14,732 nucleotides of DNA from Pseudomonadota bacterium (lineage in GTDB: Bacteria; Pseudomonadota; Gammaproteobacteria; Burkholderiales; Burkholderiaceae): NCBI GenBank assembly GCA_963205525.1, contig CAUJJP010000081.1:1-14732 (forward strand), in the 5' to 3' direction. This document shows, piece by piece, positions 1 through 8,350 of this stretch (within the stretch, counting starts at the first letter, position 1; every line of letters starts with the position of its first letter). The notes beneath the pieces are model-generated. The model did not search any database. It was given only the letters and a program-made list of their open reading frames with translations, and was not told the DNA's origin. A program made the position numbers and the translations under genes.

Positions 1-1
1 G

Positions 2-1003
2 ATGCAGCGGCGCGCGCTCCTCCTCGGTGTTGCAGGTCTTGCAGGCCTTGCCGGCCTCGGCAGCACGGCCCGAGCGCGCAGCGCGGCGGGCGCCGGCAGC
101 GCCGCGCCGCTGCCGGTGGTGGCGAGCTTCAGCATCCTGGGCGACCTGGTGCGCCAAGTCGGCGGCGCGCGCGTGCGCGTGGCGGACCTGGTGGGGCCGG
201 ACAGCGACGCCCATGCCGTGCAGCCCACGCCGCGCATGGCGCGCAGCGCGGCCGAGGCGGCGCTGCTGTTCTCGATCGGCCTGGGCTTTGAGGGCTGGAT
301 GCAGCGGCTGCTGGACGCCTCGGGCTTCCACGGCCGCCAGGTGGTGGTCAGCGCCGGCCTGGCGCCGCGCCGGCTGCCCGGCCACGAGGGACAGGGCGGA
401 CAAGGCGGACCAGGCGGTCCGGGCGACCACGGCGACCACGGCGACCATGGCGACCATGGCGACCACGGGCACGAGGCGGACCCGCACATCTGGCACGACG
501 TGCGCCATGCGCTGCACATGGTGGCGCGCATCGCCGACGGCCTGTGCGCCGCCGACGCCGCCCACGCCGCTGGCTACCGCGCGCGCGCAAGCGCCTACGC
601 GCAGCGCCTGCAGGCGCTGGACGGCGAGATCCGCAGCGCCTGGTCAGGCGTGCCGGCGGCACGCCGCGTGGCCGTCACCACCCACGACTCGATGGCCTAC
701 TACGCCAGCGCCTACGGCCTGCGCCTGCTGGCCGCGCAAGGCCTGTCGGCGAACGCCGAACCGACCCCGCGCGCGCTCGCCGCGCTGGTGCGCCAGCTCA
801 GGAGCAGCGGCGCGCGCGCCCTGTTCCTGGAGCGCGGGGCGGACGGGCGGCTGATGCAGCGCCTGGCACAGGAGACCGGCGCCGTGATCGGCGGCCGCCT
901 GTATACCGACGCCTTGTCGGCCGCGGACGGCCCGGCAGCCAGCTATGAAGCGCTGATGCGCCACAACACGGGCAGCCTGCTGCGCGCATTGGCTGCGCCC
1001 TGA
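2..1003 (+). CDS. znuA: ZnuA-like metal ABC transporter substrate-binding protein
   Basis: A 333-residue periplasmic solute-binding protein of the cluster A-I (ZnuA/TroA) family, which hands Zn2+ (or Mn2+) to an inner-membrane ABC importer. The N-terminus has twin Arg (MQRRALLLG) followed by a Gly/Ala/Leu-rich hydrophobic stretch to about residue 25, so it looks like a Tat or lipid-free Sec signal. Candidate metal ligands are H71 (DAHAVQPTP), H162 (PHIWHD), H228 (THDSMAYY) and D303 (LYTDALS), in the family order. Between the first two is a Gly-rich then His/Asp-rich loop (about residues 129-158, five GDH triplets), as in zinc-specific members. The start lies at the window edge with no visible upstream sequence; the intact signal peptide argues that it is the true start. 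The permease and ATPase partners are not downstream, so they must lie to the left or elsewhere. Zn rather than Mn is inferred from the His loop. Confidence 0.82.
   Translation: MQRRALLLGVAGLAGLAGLGSTARARSAAGAGSAAPLPVVASFSILGDLVRQVGGARVRVADLVGPDSDAHAVQPTPRMARSAAEAALLFSIGLGFEGWMQRLLDASGFHGRQVVVSAGLAPRRLPGHEGQGGQGGPGGPGDHGDHGDHGDHGDHGHEADPHIWHDVRHALHMVARIADGLCAADAAHAAGYRARASAYAQRLQALDGEIRSAWSGVPAARRVAVTTHDSMAYYASAYGLRLLAAQGLSANAEPTPRALAALVRQLRSSGARALFLERGADGRLMQRLAQETGAVIGGRLYTDALSAADGPAASYEALMRHNTGSLLRALAAP
389..466 (+). repeat. Two in-frame 9-bp tandem repeats coding the Gly/His loop
   Basis: Positions 389-424 hold four degenerate 9-bp units of the form GGACAAGGC (Gly-Gln/Pro-Gly). Positions 422-466 hold five near-identical units GGCGACCAC or GGCGACCAT, coding Gly-Asp-His. 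The unit length keeps frame, so copy number can change without disrupting the gene. This explains the His-rich loop of the ZnuA-like protein. Confidence 0.85.
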
Positions 1004-1230
1004 AGCGGCGCTGCCGGCACTGCCGGTGCCACCTGCGCCACCGGCGCCACCGGCACCACCTGCACCACCTGCACCACCGGCCCCATGGCGTTGGCCTCGC
1101 ATTCCAGGGCGTCGAACCAGCGCGCTGGTGGCTGCGGCGGGCGCCGCAGGCCTGCGGTGAGATGTGCGCCCAGAGGACGCAGCCGCCGCAGCAGCGTCGC
1201 CAGCGGTGGGTGGATGGGGGGTGTGTTCAC
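943..1230 (-). CDS. Candidate small protein, unrecognised, antisense to the end of the ZnuA-like gene
   Basis: An open frame of 95 codons starting at GTG (1228-1230). It is kept because a good Shine-Dalgarno GGAGA (plus-strand 1238-1242) sits 7 nt before the GTG, and codons are mostly G/C-ending. The first 55 residues look like ordinary protein (NTPPIHPPLATLLRRL, then ARWFDALECEANAMG). The next part is a low-complexity Val/Pro/Ala run made by a 9-bp tandem repeat. The last 20 codons overlap the ZnuA-like gene antisense by 61 bp, which is unusual and lowers confidence. There is no signal peptide, no clear membrane helix and no family I recognise. It would be divergent from the LAL regulator, the position often held by a target of such a regulator. 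It may instead be non-coding spacer. Confidence 0.35.
   Translation of the reverse strand: MNTPPIHPPLATLLRRLRPLGAHLTAGLRRPPQPPARWFDALECEANAMGPVVQVVQVVPVAPVAQVAPAVPAAPLQGAANARSRLPVLWRISAS
1026..1079 (+). repeat. 9-bp tandem repeat, six copies
   Basis: Six consecutive 9-bp units related to GCACCACCT / GCGCCACCG: 1026-1034, 1035-1043, 1044-1052, 1053-1061, 1062-1070 and 1071-1079. On the minus strand they lie inside the candidate small gene and code a Val/Pro/Ala/Gln-rich tract. The repeat begins 23 bp after the stop of the ZnuA-like gene. Confidence 0.85.
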
Positions 1231-1453
1231 GGCGATGTCTCCTGCGATCGGATTCCAGTGTCTTCGCCGCAGCGGCATCCACACATCGCCCGGGAGAGCC
1301 ATCGCGGGGAGCCATCGCGCGGAGCCATCGCCGAACGCCTGCGGCCCTGCCGGGCCATGGCCCGAGGTGCCTGCACCGCGTTCCGTCGCCCGGGCGCGCA
1401 GTTCGTCGACGCGCCGTCGACGGCGCTGGCGGCGGCTTGGACAATGCGTCACC
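1231..1453. other. Spacer between divergent small ORF and LAL regulator
   Basis: A 223-bp spacer with no convincing coding sequence. It holds a Shine-Dalgarno for the minus-strand ORF (1238-1242), three 13-bp direct repeats (1296-1334) and two GTCGAC palindromes 11 bp apart (1405-1410 and 1416-1421). No clear sigma-70 promoter was found. Upstream in-frame ATGs for the regulator exist in this region, but the family-like sequence begins only after 1454. Confidence 0.5.
1296..1334 (+). repeat. Three 13-bp direct repeats, possible regulator-binding site
   Basis: The word GAGCCATCGC recurs at 1296-1305, 1309-1318 and 1322-1331, giving three head-to-tail 13-bp units. They lie 120-158 bp before the start of the LAL regulator and 66-104 bp before the minus-strand small ORF. 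MalT-type regulators bind directly repeated sites, so autoregulation or control of the divergent gene is possible. That role is inference. Confidence 0.45.
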
Positions 1454-4330
1454 ATGTCGGCCCTTGCGTCGCCCGAGATCCACCGCGCCCCCGCGCACCC
1501 GCCGCAGCGTCCGCCTGTGCTGAGCTTTGCCCGCACCAAGATCCAGCCGCCAAGGCCGCGCCCGGGCAGCCTGGTCGAGCGCCCGGCGTTCGAGACGGCG
1601 CTCGCCGACGCCCTGGGCAGCGCCACCCTGGTGCTGCTGTGCGCCGCCGCCGGCTTCGGCAAGACCACGGCCTTGACGCAGGCCGCGGCGCGCTTGCCCG
1701 CGGGCACCGCGCTGGCCTGGGTCGGCTGCGACGACGGCGACGCCCCGCTGCAGCTCCTGTCCTGCCTGGTGGCGGCGCTCGAACCCCATGACCTGCCGTG
1801 GCGCATCGCCCCCGACGCGCTGCTGGCGCGCAGCGCCAGCGTCGAGGACAGCCCGGCGGGCCGCCAGCGCGTGCACCGCATGCTGGTGACCGAGCTCGTG
1901 AACGCGCTCGACGCCTGCGATGCCCCGCACGGCGTCATCGTCGTCGACGACCTGCACCGCGTCACCCACCCCGCGGTGTACGAATTCCTGGACGTGTTGC
2001 TCGAGCGCCTGACGCCGCGCTGGACCCTGGCGCTGGCGACGCGCGAGGAGCCGCCGTTGGCGCTGGCGCGGCTGCGCGCGCGCGGCGAGCTGACGGAGTT
2101 CCGCTTCGACGCGCTGCGCCTGGATGCGGGATCGGCGCGCCGCATGGCGGCCTCGGCAGGCATCGACGACGACACCGCGGACGCGCTGTTCGCGCGCATG
2201 CACGGCTGGCCGGCGGGCCTGCGCCTGGCGCTGAACGCGCTCTCCCGGCAGCCTGGCGCGACCCTGGCCGAGAGCGCACCGTCCATCGATCGCCACCTGT
2301 TCGAGTTCCTGGCCGACGAGGTGCTGGACGGCCTGCCGCCCGACCTGTGCGCCTTCCTGGTCGGCACCTCGGTGCTGCCCGAGCTTGACGCGGCGCGCTG
2401 CACCGCACTGACCGGCGACGTTCGCGCCGCACAGTGGCTGGAGGCGATCGAGCGCGCCGGGTTGTTCGTCACCACGCTGGCGGCGCCGCAGCCGACCCTG
2501 CGCCTGCACGACCTGTTCCGCGACGCTCTCGAGCATCGTCTGCTGCGCGAACGGCCGCAGGCCCTGCCCGAGCTGCTGCGCCGCGCCGCCGCGAGCGAGC
2601 CCGACGGCTTGCGTCGCCTGGGCTTTCTGCTGCGTGCCGGCGATTGGGAACAGGCCGCGGCCGAGCTGCACCGGCAGGCGCCGGCCTTGCTGACGGCGGG
2701 CGCGAACGCGGCGGTTGAACGGCTGATCGCACAGTTCCCGGCCGGGATGGGCTTGCCCGACCTGGATGCCACCCAGGTGCTGCTGGCCTGGTCGCGCTGG
2801 CGCTGGCAGCCGATGCTGGCGCATGCCCGCCGCGCCGCCGAAGCCTTTGCCGCCGCCGGCCAGATGCGCCCGGCGCTGGCGGCGCGCGGCTATGCCTTGA
2901 TCGCGCAGGCGGCCGAAGGCCTTCTCGACGGCGATGACGACGGCGACGGCGATGACGACGGTGTGGCGGCGCTGGAGCGCGAGGTCGACCGCGCGCTGCG
3001 TGAACACGCCGTGGCGGGCGACGGCAACGAACCCGGCATGGTGGCGGCCTTGCTCGTCTCGCAGCTCAGGCTCTGGGCAGCGTTCCAGGACCTGCGGCTG
3101 GACGAGGTGCGATCGCGCTTCGAGCGCCAGCTCGGCCTGCTGGCCACCACCTCCGGCAGCGAACCCCTGTTTCGCCTGCTGCCGCTGCCGGCCTACGTGG
3201 GCCTGGCCGGGATGCAGGCACCGCTGCAGCGCTATGTGCAGATGGCGCAGGCACGGCTGCAGGACGGCTCGGCGCATCTGCGCAACCTGGCCCAGGGCCT
3301 GGACGGCAGCCTGCGCCTGTGGGCGGGCGATGTCGGAGGCGCCGAGGTGCTGCTGCGCGAGGCACTCGCCGAGGCGCGCTGGCAGGGCAGCCCGCTGCGC
3401 GCGCTGCTGATGATCTACCCGCCCTTGCTCGCTGGCGACGCCCTGGCCGGCGACGCCCTGGCCTTGCGCAGCGACGCCCGGGCCTTCGAGGACGCGCTGC
3501 GCGAAGCGCTCGCCGACCCGGCGATCGGCACCCGGGTGGTCGGCGAGCTCTACATGCTCGGACGCTGGCTGCTGGCGGGCGGCGAGGCGGCACAGGCGCT
3601 GCGCGTGTGGCGCTCGATCGACGGCCTGGCCGACCCGCGCCGGCAGCCCGCCTACCACGTCCCGCGGCTGCCGCTGCGGGCCTGGATCGCCTGCGCCGAG
3701 GGCCGGATCGACGACGCCGAGCGCGGGTTCAGCGCCGCCATCGAGCGCCACGGCGACGCCCTGGACCTGCTCGGCCAGGCGAGCGAGCTGCGCCTGCGCA
3801 CGGCGGCGCTGCGCCTGCAGCAGGGACGGCCGCCGGCCGACTGCGTGGCGCTGCTGCGTCCGGTGCTGGCGCGCCACCTGGGCGACGCCGACATCGCGCC
3901 GGTGTGGCTCGCCGGGGCAACGGCGCTGGCGCGGCTGGCCGGCGCCGACTGGCGCGGCGCGCTGGACGCCGAGGAAGTGGCCACGCTGCGGCGCTGGCAG
4001 CGTGGTGCCGCCGCGCTGCGCGGCGAGCCGGCGGCTGCGTCGGACGCAGCGTCGGCGCTTGCTTCGGCGGCGGCGCCGACGGCCTGCGCCCTACCCCGAG
4101 TGTCGACGGCGTCCGAGCGCGGCGGCGGCCTGAGCGAGCGCGAGCACGAGATCCTGGCGCGCATGGCAGCCGGTGACAGCAACAAGCTGATCGCGCGTGC
4201 TTTCGATCTCAGCCCGCACACCGTCAAGCGGCACGTCGCCAACATCCTGGACAAGCTCGACCTGCGTTCGCGCGGACAGGCCGCGGCCTGGTTCCACGCC
4301 CGCTATCCGGTCCCGCCGGCGCTTGGCTGA
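1454..4330 (+). CDS. LAL/MalT-type ATP-binding LuxR-family transcriptional regulator
   Basis: A 958-residue regulator of the LAL (large ATP-binding LuxR) class, the family of MalT and AlkS: an N-terminal STAND NTPase, a long helical TPR-like middle and a C-terminal LuxR helix-turn-helix. The chosen ATG starts MSALASPEIH. The typical entry sequence (LSFARTKIQPP) follows at about residues 23-33, so longer in-frame starts upstream are not needed. Walker A is AAAGFGKTT at about 64-72 and Walker B is VIVVDDLH at about 161-168. The HTH runs from about 893 to 947 (LSEREHEILARMAAGDSNKL onward) with the usual SPHTVKRHV recognition helix. Such proteins are inducer- and ATP-activated transcription activators; the inducer here is unknown. 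An odd acidic stretch, DGDDDGDGDDDG at residues 492-503, interrupts the helical middle. There is no strong Shine-Dalgarno. It may act on the divergent small ORF or the downstream HHE gene (both inferred). Confidence 0.88.
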   Translation: MSALASPEIHRAPAHPPQRPPVLSFARTKIQPPRPRPGSLVERPAFETALADALGSATLVLLCAAAGFGKTTALTQAAARLPAGTALAWVGCDDGDAPLQLLSCLVAALEPHDLPWRIAPDALLARSASVEDSPAGRQRVHRMLVTELVNALDACDAPHGVIVVDDLHRVTHPAVYEFLDVLLERLTPRWTLALATREEPPLALARLRARGELTEFRFDALRLDAGSARRMAASAGIDDDTADALFARMHGWPAGLRLALNALSRQPGATLAESAPSIDRHLFEFLADEVLDGLPPDLCAFLVGTSVLPELDAARCTALTGDVRAAQWLEAIERAGLFVTTLAAPQPTLRLHDLFRDALEHRLLRERPQALPELLRRAAASEPDGLRRLGFLLRAGDWEQAAAELHRQAPALLTAGANAAVERLIAQFPAGMGLPDLDATQVLLAWSRWRWQPMLAHARRAAEAFAAAGQMRPALAARGYALIAQAAEGLLDGDDDGDGDDDGVAALEREVDRALREHAVAGDGNEPGMVAALLVSQLRLWAAFQDLRLDEVRSRFERQLGLLATTSGSEPLFRLLPLPAYVGLAGMQAPLQRYVQMAQARLQDGSAHLRNLAQGLDGSLRLWAGDVGGAEVLLREALAEARWQGSPLRALLMIYPPLLAGDALAGDALALRSDARAFEDALREALADPAIGTRVVGELYMLGRWLLAGGEAAQALRVWRSIDGLADPRRQPAYHVPRLPLRAWIACAEGRIDDAERGFSAAIERHGDALDLLGQASELRLRTAALRLQQGRPPADCVALLRPVLARHLGDADIAPVWLAGATALARLAGADWRGALDAEEVATLRRWQRGAAALRGEPAAASDAASALASAAAPTACALPRVSTASERGGGLSEREHEILARMAAGDSNKLIARAFDLSPHTVKRHVANILDKLDLRSRGQAAAWFHARYPVPPALG

Positions 4331-4346
4331 GAGCCTGTGAGGACAC

Positions 4347-4370
4347 GCACTGGCCCGAGTGGGCCAGTGC
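4347..4370 (+). terminator. Strong hairpin after the LAL regulator, probable terminator
   Basis: A perfect 10-bp inverted repeat GCACTGGCCC / GGGCCAGTGC with a GAGT loop begins 17 bp after the stop codon at 4330. There is no T-run on either side, so it is not a textbook intrinsic terminator, but such stems are common gene ends in high-GC genomes. The 146-bp gap it lies in (4331-4476) shows no other gene. Confidence 0.45.
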
Positions 4371-4476
4371 GGCGCGGCGGCGCACTGGCTCCTGCAGGCG
4401 ATGCGGCGCGGCGCCGGCACGGGAACACTGGCGCCATGCCCTGCACATGGTGTGCGGCGGCCACCGGAGAGCTTCC

Positions 4477-5190
4477 ATGACCGTTTCCCGACCCCAGGCC
4501 GCTGCCACGCAGGCCCGCTACGACATCTACGTCGGCATCCACAAGGCGCTGCGCATGTTCATGACCGACACCTTGATGCGCGTCGGCCGCATGGACGCGG
4601 ACGACGCCGACGAGCTCGCTGCGACGCTGGCGCAGCTCGAATCGCTGCTCGAGATCTGCCGCCGCCACCTCGACCACGAGAACCGCTTCATCCACCCCGC
4701 GATCGAGGCCTGCCAGCCGGGCGGCAGCGATCGCGTCGGTGGCGAGCACCTGCAGCACCTGCAGGCCATCGCCGCGCTCGAGGTCGATGCCGCCGCCTTG
4801 CGCGCGCTGCCGACCGCCGCTGCGGCGCTGCGCCTGTACCGGCGCCTGGCGTGCTTCGTCGGCGAGAACCTGGAGCACATGCAGGTCGAGGAGACCCTGC
4901 ACAACGCGGCCTTGTGGGGCGCCTACGACGACGCCGAGATCGCCGCCATGGAGGGCGCGATCCATGCGGTGGTCAGCCCGGCGGAGATGGCGACCCTGCT
5001 GCACTGGTTCATCCCGGCGCTGTCGCCGGCCGAACGCGCCGGCATGCTGGGCGGGATGCAGCGGCTGCTGCCGCCCGAGGACATGCGCGAGGTGCTGACG
5101 CTGGCGCGCAGGCGGCTCGACGACCGCAGCTGGGGCAAGCTGGCGCGCGCGCTCGGCCTGCCGGTGACGCCGTTCCCGGTCGCGGCCTGA
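4477..5190 (+). CDS. Hemerythrin-like (HHE cation-binding) domain protein
   Basis: A 237-residue soluble, all-helical protein. The start at 4477 is set by GGAGA (4466-4470) six bases upstream; a longer in-frame ATG at 4447 has none. Putative di-iron ligands follow the HHE order: H22 (GIHKAL), H64-x3-E68 (RRHLDHENRF), H91 or H94 (GEHLQHLQ) and H134-x3-E138 (NLEHMQVEE). Proteins of this family bind non-haem iron and are linked to O2, NO or iron sensing and repair. The exact role here cannot be told from sequence. The C-terminal 80 residues (from about WFIPALSP) extend beyond the minimal four-helix domain and hold no motif I recognise. It lies 146 bp after the LAL regulator in the same direction and is followed by hairpins, so it is probably monocistronic or the last gene of a short unit. 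Confidence 0.75.
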   Translation: MTVSRPQAAATQARYDIYVGIHKALRMFMTDTLMRVGRMDADDADELAATLAQLESLLEICRRHLDHENRFIHPAIEACQPGGSDRVGGEHLQHLQAIAALEVDAAALRALPTAAAALRLYRRLACFVGENLEHMQVEETLHNAALWGAYDDAEIAAMEGAIHAVVSPAEMATLLHWFIPALSPAERAGMLGGMQRLLPPEDMREVLTLARRRLDDRSWGKLARALGLPVTPFPVAA

Positions 5191-5262
5191 AGCAGGCAGC
5201 GCCCGACAGCGCGGCCTCTGTCGGTCTCTATCGGGCTCTATCAGCCGGCCTCGCTCCGCGCA

Positions 5263-5360
5263 GGGATCCGCGCAGGCGGATCCCCGCGTCCAGCCTCTCC
5301 CACGCCCCGGCAAGCATGCCGGGGCGCTTCGGCAGGCGTGCCGTCGTCCGCAGGGACGAC
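5263..5360. terminator. Cluster of three hairpins between convergent genes
   Basis: Three perfect inverted repeats lie in 98 bp between the ends of the HHE gene and nrdJ. They are GGGATCCGC / GCGGATCCC with loop GCAG (5263-5284), GCCCCGGCA / TGCCGGGGC with loop AGCA (5304-5325), and GTCGTCC / GGACGAC with loop GCAG (5343-5360). They have no T-tracts, but their position suits bidirectional termination or mRNA 3'-end protection. They could also be decayed REP-type elements, since two share the same tetraloop. The rest of the 183-bp gap holds nothing else recognisable. Confidence 0.5.
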
Positions 5361-5373
5361 TGCACGTCCGGCC

Positions 5374-8277
5374 TCAGCCACATTGCCCGACGTAGCCGCA
5401 GGCGGTGCAGAAGTCGCAGCCGTCCTTGTGGATCATGGTGGCGTTGCCGCATTCGGGGCAGGGCTTGCCGGCCTGCGGGACGACGGTGGCGCCGGGGTTG
5501 CTGGCGGCGCTGCCCGCCGGGGCGGCGAGCACGCCCATCTCGCGCAGCGGGTAGCCCTCTTCGTCGAGCACGCCCAGCATGGCGTAGCGGTGTATCACCA
5601 GCCGCGCCAGGTAGGCCACCGTGCTCGGCCAGACCTGCTGGCGGCGCTCGCCGTTGGGCAGCCCCGGGACGAAGGCCATGAAGTGGCCCAGGGGTTCGGC
5701 GTAGTTCAGCAGCTTGCGCAGCTTCATGCCTATCCAGGCCGGGTCGATGACGCGCATGTCCAGCGACAGCACGCGCGCCAGGCCGTCGAGGGCGCGCGGG
5801 TAGTTGCCGGCGAGGCCGATCGCGCACGGGCGGGTGACGGTGCTGCCGTCGGGGGCCACCAGCGCCACTTCCTTGAGCGTCAGGGTGAAGCGCTCGCCGG
5901 TGGCGGGGTTGTCGACGTCGACCGCCCAGGCCAGGGTGCCGGAGGTGCCGGTGAGCGGCTCGTCGCGGCTGAACATGGCGTCCATCACCGGCGTCGGGCC
6001 GCCCTCGGCGAGCGCGCCGCGCTGTTCGCAGCGCCAGCGCAGCACCGCCGCGGTGGCCGCCACCACGCCGGGGAACAGGCGCTTGCCGCCGTCCGGCGGG
6101 AAGGGCATCTCGAAGGCGCGTTCCTCGGCCACGGTGGCCAGGGCGTCGAGCTTGAGCTTGAGCCAGGCGGCGTCGTTGGTTCGCAGGTCCATGGACAGCG
6201 CCTTGGCCAGCGCGCCCAGGCCGCGCGGCTGCTCGGCGCCGTTGACCCAGACCTCGAAGATGCGCGAGCGTGCCACCGTCTCCTCGGGCAGCTCGCCGAC
6301 GAAGAGTGCGAAATCGCCGAACGGGTGCTGGATCATGTAGCTCCAGGCCGGGTTGCCGGCCGGCAGCTCGGGCCGGCCCGGCCAACGCAGGCTGGCGAGC
6401 ACCGGTGCCGGCAGCTTGTCCAGGCGCAGGCGCTGGTCGGCGCGGTCGGTCTGCGCCACCTGCAGCGCCGGTGCCGGGGTCGCCGGCGTGGTGCTCAGCA
6501 CCGAGCCGAGCACGCTGTTGGGCCGGTAGGTGGCCAGGCCCTTGAGCCCGGCCTTCCAGGCCTGCAGGTAGAGGTCGCGGAAGTCGGCGTAGGGGTAGTC
6601 GGCGGGGACGTTGACAGTCTTGCTGATCGAGGTGTCGATCAGCGGTGCGACCGCGGCGACCATCGCCGCGTGGTCCTGCGCGCTCATCTCCAGCGCGGTG
6701 ACGAAGGCCTCGGGCAGCGCGATGTCCTCGCCGTCCTTCGCCCCTTGCAGGTGGCGGTACAGGCGCCAGGCGTGGTCTTCCACCGCGTAGGACTTGGTGG
6801 TGCCGTCGGCCATGCGCTTCTTGCGCGAATAGGTCCAGCTGAAGGCCGGCTCGATGCCGTTGCTCGCGTTGTCGGCGAAGGCCAGGCTGATGGTGCCGGT
6901 GGGGGCGATCGACAGCAGGTGCGAGTTGCGCACGCCCTGGGCGCGGATCTTGTCCTTCAGCGCCGCCGGCAGCCGGCTGGCGAAGCGCCCGCCGCTGAGG
7001 TAGAGGTCGCGGTTGAAGAGCGGGAAGGCGCCGCGCTCGCTCGCCAGGTCGGCGCTGGCGGCGTAGGCGGCGTCGCGCATCACCTCGGTGATGCGACGCG
7101 CGGCCTCGCGTGCGGGCTCGCTGTCGTAGCGCAGGCCCAGCATCACCAGCGCGTCACCCAGGCCGGTGAAGCCCAGGCCGATGCGCCGCTTGGCCATCGC
7201 CTCGGCGCGTTGCTCGGGCAGCGGCCAGACGGTGACGTCGAGCACGTTGTCGAGCATGCGCACCGCGACCGCGCAGACCTCGGCGAACGCGGCCTCGTCG
7301 AACCTGGCCTTGGCGTCGAAGGGGTCGCGCACGAAGCGCGTCAGGTCCACGCTGCCCAGGCAGCAGCAGCCGTGCGCCGGCAGCGGCTGCTCGGCGCAGG
7401 GGTTGGTGGCCGAGATCGATTCGCAGTAGCCGAGGTTGTTGTCGGCGTTGATGCGGTCCAGGAAGAGCACGCCGGGCTCGGCGTGGTCGTAGGTGGAGTG
7501 CATGATCTGGTCCCAGAGCTCGCGCGCCGGCACCCGACGGTAGATCCACAGGCCGTCGGCGCGCTGGCTGGCGCCGGCCGCCTTGAGCTTGGCGCCGGGC
7601 TCGGCCCGGTGCACCAGTTCGACCTCGGTGCCGTCCACCACCGCCTGCATGAAGGCGTCGGTGACGCCGACCGAGACGTTGAAGTTCTGAAGGTCGCCCG
7701 CGTCCTTGGCGTGGATGAAGGCCTCGATGTCGGGGTGGTCGCAGCGCAGCACGCCCATTTGCGCGCCGCGCCGGCTGCCGGCCGATTCCACCGTCTCGCA
7801 GCTGCGGTCGAACACGCGCATGTAGCTCACCGGGCCGCTGGCGCTGCTGGCGGTGCTGGCCACCGCGGCGCCGGCCGGGCGGATGCGGCTGAAGTCGTAA
7901 CCGACGCCGCCGCCACGACGCATGGTCTCGGCCGACTGCGCGAGCGCGGTGTAGATGCCGGGGAAGCCGTCGTCGCTCTCGGTGATGCTGTCGCCCACCG
8001 GCTGCACGAAGCAGTTGATGAGGGTGGCGGCGAGGTCGGTCCCGGCGGCCGAGGCGATGCGCCCGGCGGGCACGAAGCCGCGCTGCTGTGCCTCCAGGAA
8101 GCGCGCCTGCCAGTGGGCGCGGCGCTCCTCGGGCTCTGCCGTGGCGAGGGCGCGCGCGACGCGCAGGCGCACCTCGTCGGCGCTGGCCTCGCCGTCCTTG
8201 GCGTACTTCTCGAGCAGCACCTCGGCGCTGATCGGCTGGGGCTGCAGGGTGCGGGCGCGGTTGCGGGTGGTTTGCAT
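5374..8277 (-). CDS. nrdJ: Class II adenosylcobalamin-dependent ribonucleoside-diphosphate reductase
   Basis: A 967-residue vitamin B12-dependent ribonucleotide reductase, making deoxynucleotides from ribonucleotides in the cytoplasm with or without oxygen. The barrel has the first redox Cys at C89 (LINCFVQP), the active-site triad N292-C294-E296 in NPCAEQPLP (C294 the likely thiyl radical site), and the phosphate-binding PTGTIS at 459-464. After about residue 630 come two related modules, about 634-752 and 774-905, each holding a matching segment ([16 protein letters not shown] and [16 protein letters not shown]). The tail is a zinc ribbon: C940/C943 and C957/C960, with C954 and C966 near the end as possible redox cysteines. 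No NrdB-type small subunit is needed for this class. No clear Shine-Dalgarno precedes the ATG, but the N-terminal residues fit the family. It is divergent from the DGC gene, and the small RNR-associated gene lies two genes further on. Confidence 0.93.
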   Translation of the reverse strand: MQTTRNRARTLQPQPISAEVLLEKYAKDGEASADEVRLRVARALATAEPEERRAHWQARFLEAQQRGFVPAGRIASAAGTDLAATLINCFVQPVGDSITESDDGFPGIYTALAQSAETMRRGGGVGYDFSRIRPAGAAVASTASSASGPVSYMRVFDRSCETVESAGSRRGAQMGVLRCDHPDIEAFIHAKDAGDLQNFNVSVGVTDAFMQAVVDGTEVELVHRAEPGAKLKAAGASQRADGLWIYRRVPARELWDQIMHSTYDHAEPGVLFLDRINADNNLGYCESISATNPCAEQPLPAHGCCCLGSVDLTRFVRDPFDAKARFDEAAFAEVCAVAVRMLDNVLDVTVWPLPEQRAEAMAKRRIGLGFTGLGDALVMLGLRYDSEPAREAARRITEVMRDAAYAASADLASERGAFPLFNRDLYLSGGRFASRLPAALKDKIRAQGVRNSHLLSIAPTGTISLAFADNASNGIEPAFSWTYSRKKRMADGTTKSYAVEDHAWRLYRHLQGAKDGEDIALPEAFVTALEMSAQDHAAMVAAVAPLIDTSISKTVNVPADYPYADFRDLYLQAWKAGLKGLATYRPNSVLGSVLSTTPATPAPALQVAQTDRADQRLRLDKLPAPVLASLRWPGRPELPAGNPAWSYMIQHPFGDFALFVGELPEETVARSRIFEVWVNGAEQPRGLGALAKALSMDLRTNDAAWLKLKLDALATVAEERAFEMPFPPDGGKRLFPGVVAATAAVLRWRCEQRGALAEGGPTPVMDAMFSRDEPLTGTSGTLAWAVDVDNPATGERFTLTLKEVALVAPDGSTVTRPCAIGLAGNYPRALDGLARVLSLDMRVIDPAWIGMKLRKLLNYAEPLGHFMAFVPGLPNGERRQQVWPSTVAYLARLVIHRYAMLGVLDEEGYPLREMGVLAAPAGSAASNPGATVVPQAGKPCPECGNATMIHKDGCDFCTACGYVGQCG

Positions 8278-8350
8278 GGTGGTGGTCCGGGTCGGGCGCA
8301 GCGGATGTGCGCCTGGGTCAGGGAGGTTGCCGCGGGGGCGACAGGAAGCT

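Noticed and set aside
1085..1453. N-terminal extension of the LAL regulator from an upstream in-frame ATG
   Set aside because: The added 123 residues are Arg/Ser/Pro-rich and unlike the family; the ATG at 1454 gives a normal N-terminus.
644..3877. A 1077-codon open frame on the minus strand, antisense to the LAL regulator
   Set aside because: It is a shadow of high-GC codon bias: low-complexity Arg/Gln/Gly/Ala composition and no domain, while the plus-strand regulator has clear motifs.
4447..4476. Upstream ATG start for the HHE protein
   Set aside because: It has no ribosome site; GGAGA before 4477 marks the better start.
8308..8321. Partial FNR-like site TGCGC-CTGG-GTCAG upstream of nrdJ
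   Set aside because: Only one half fits; the other half (TGCGC) departs from TTGAC at several positions, so it is probably chance.
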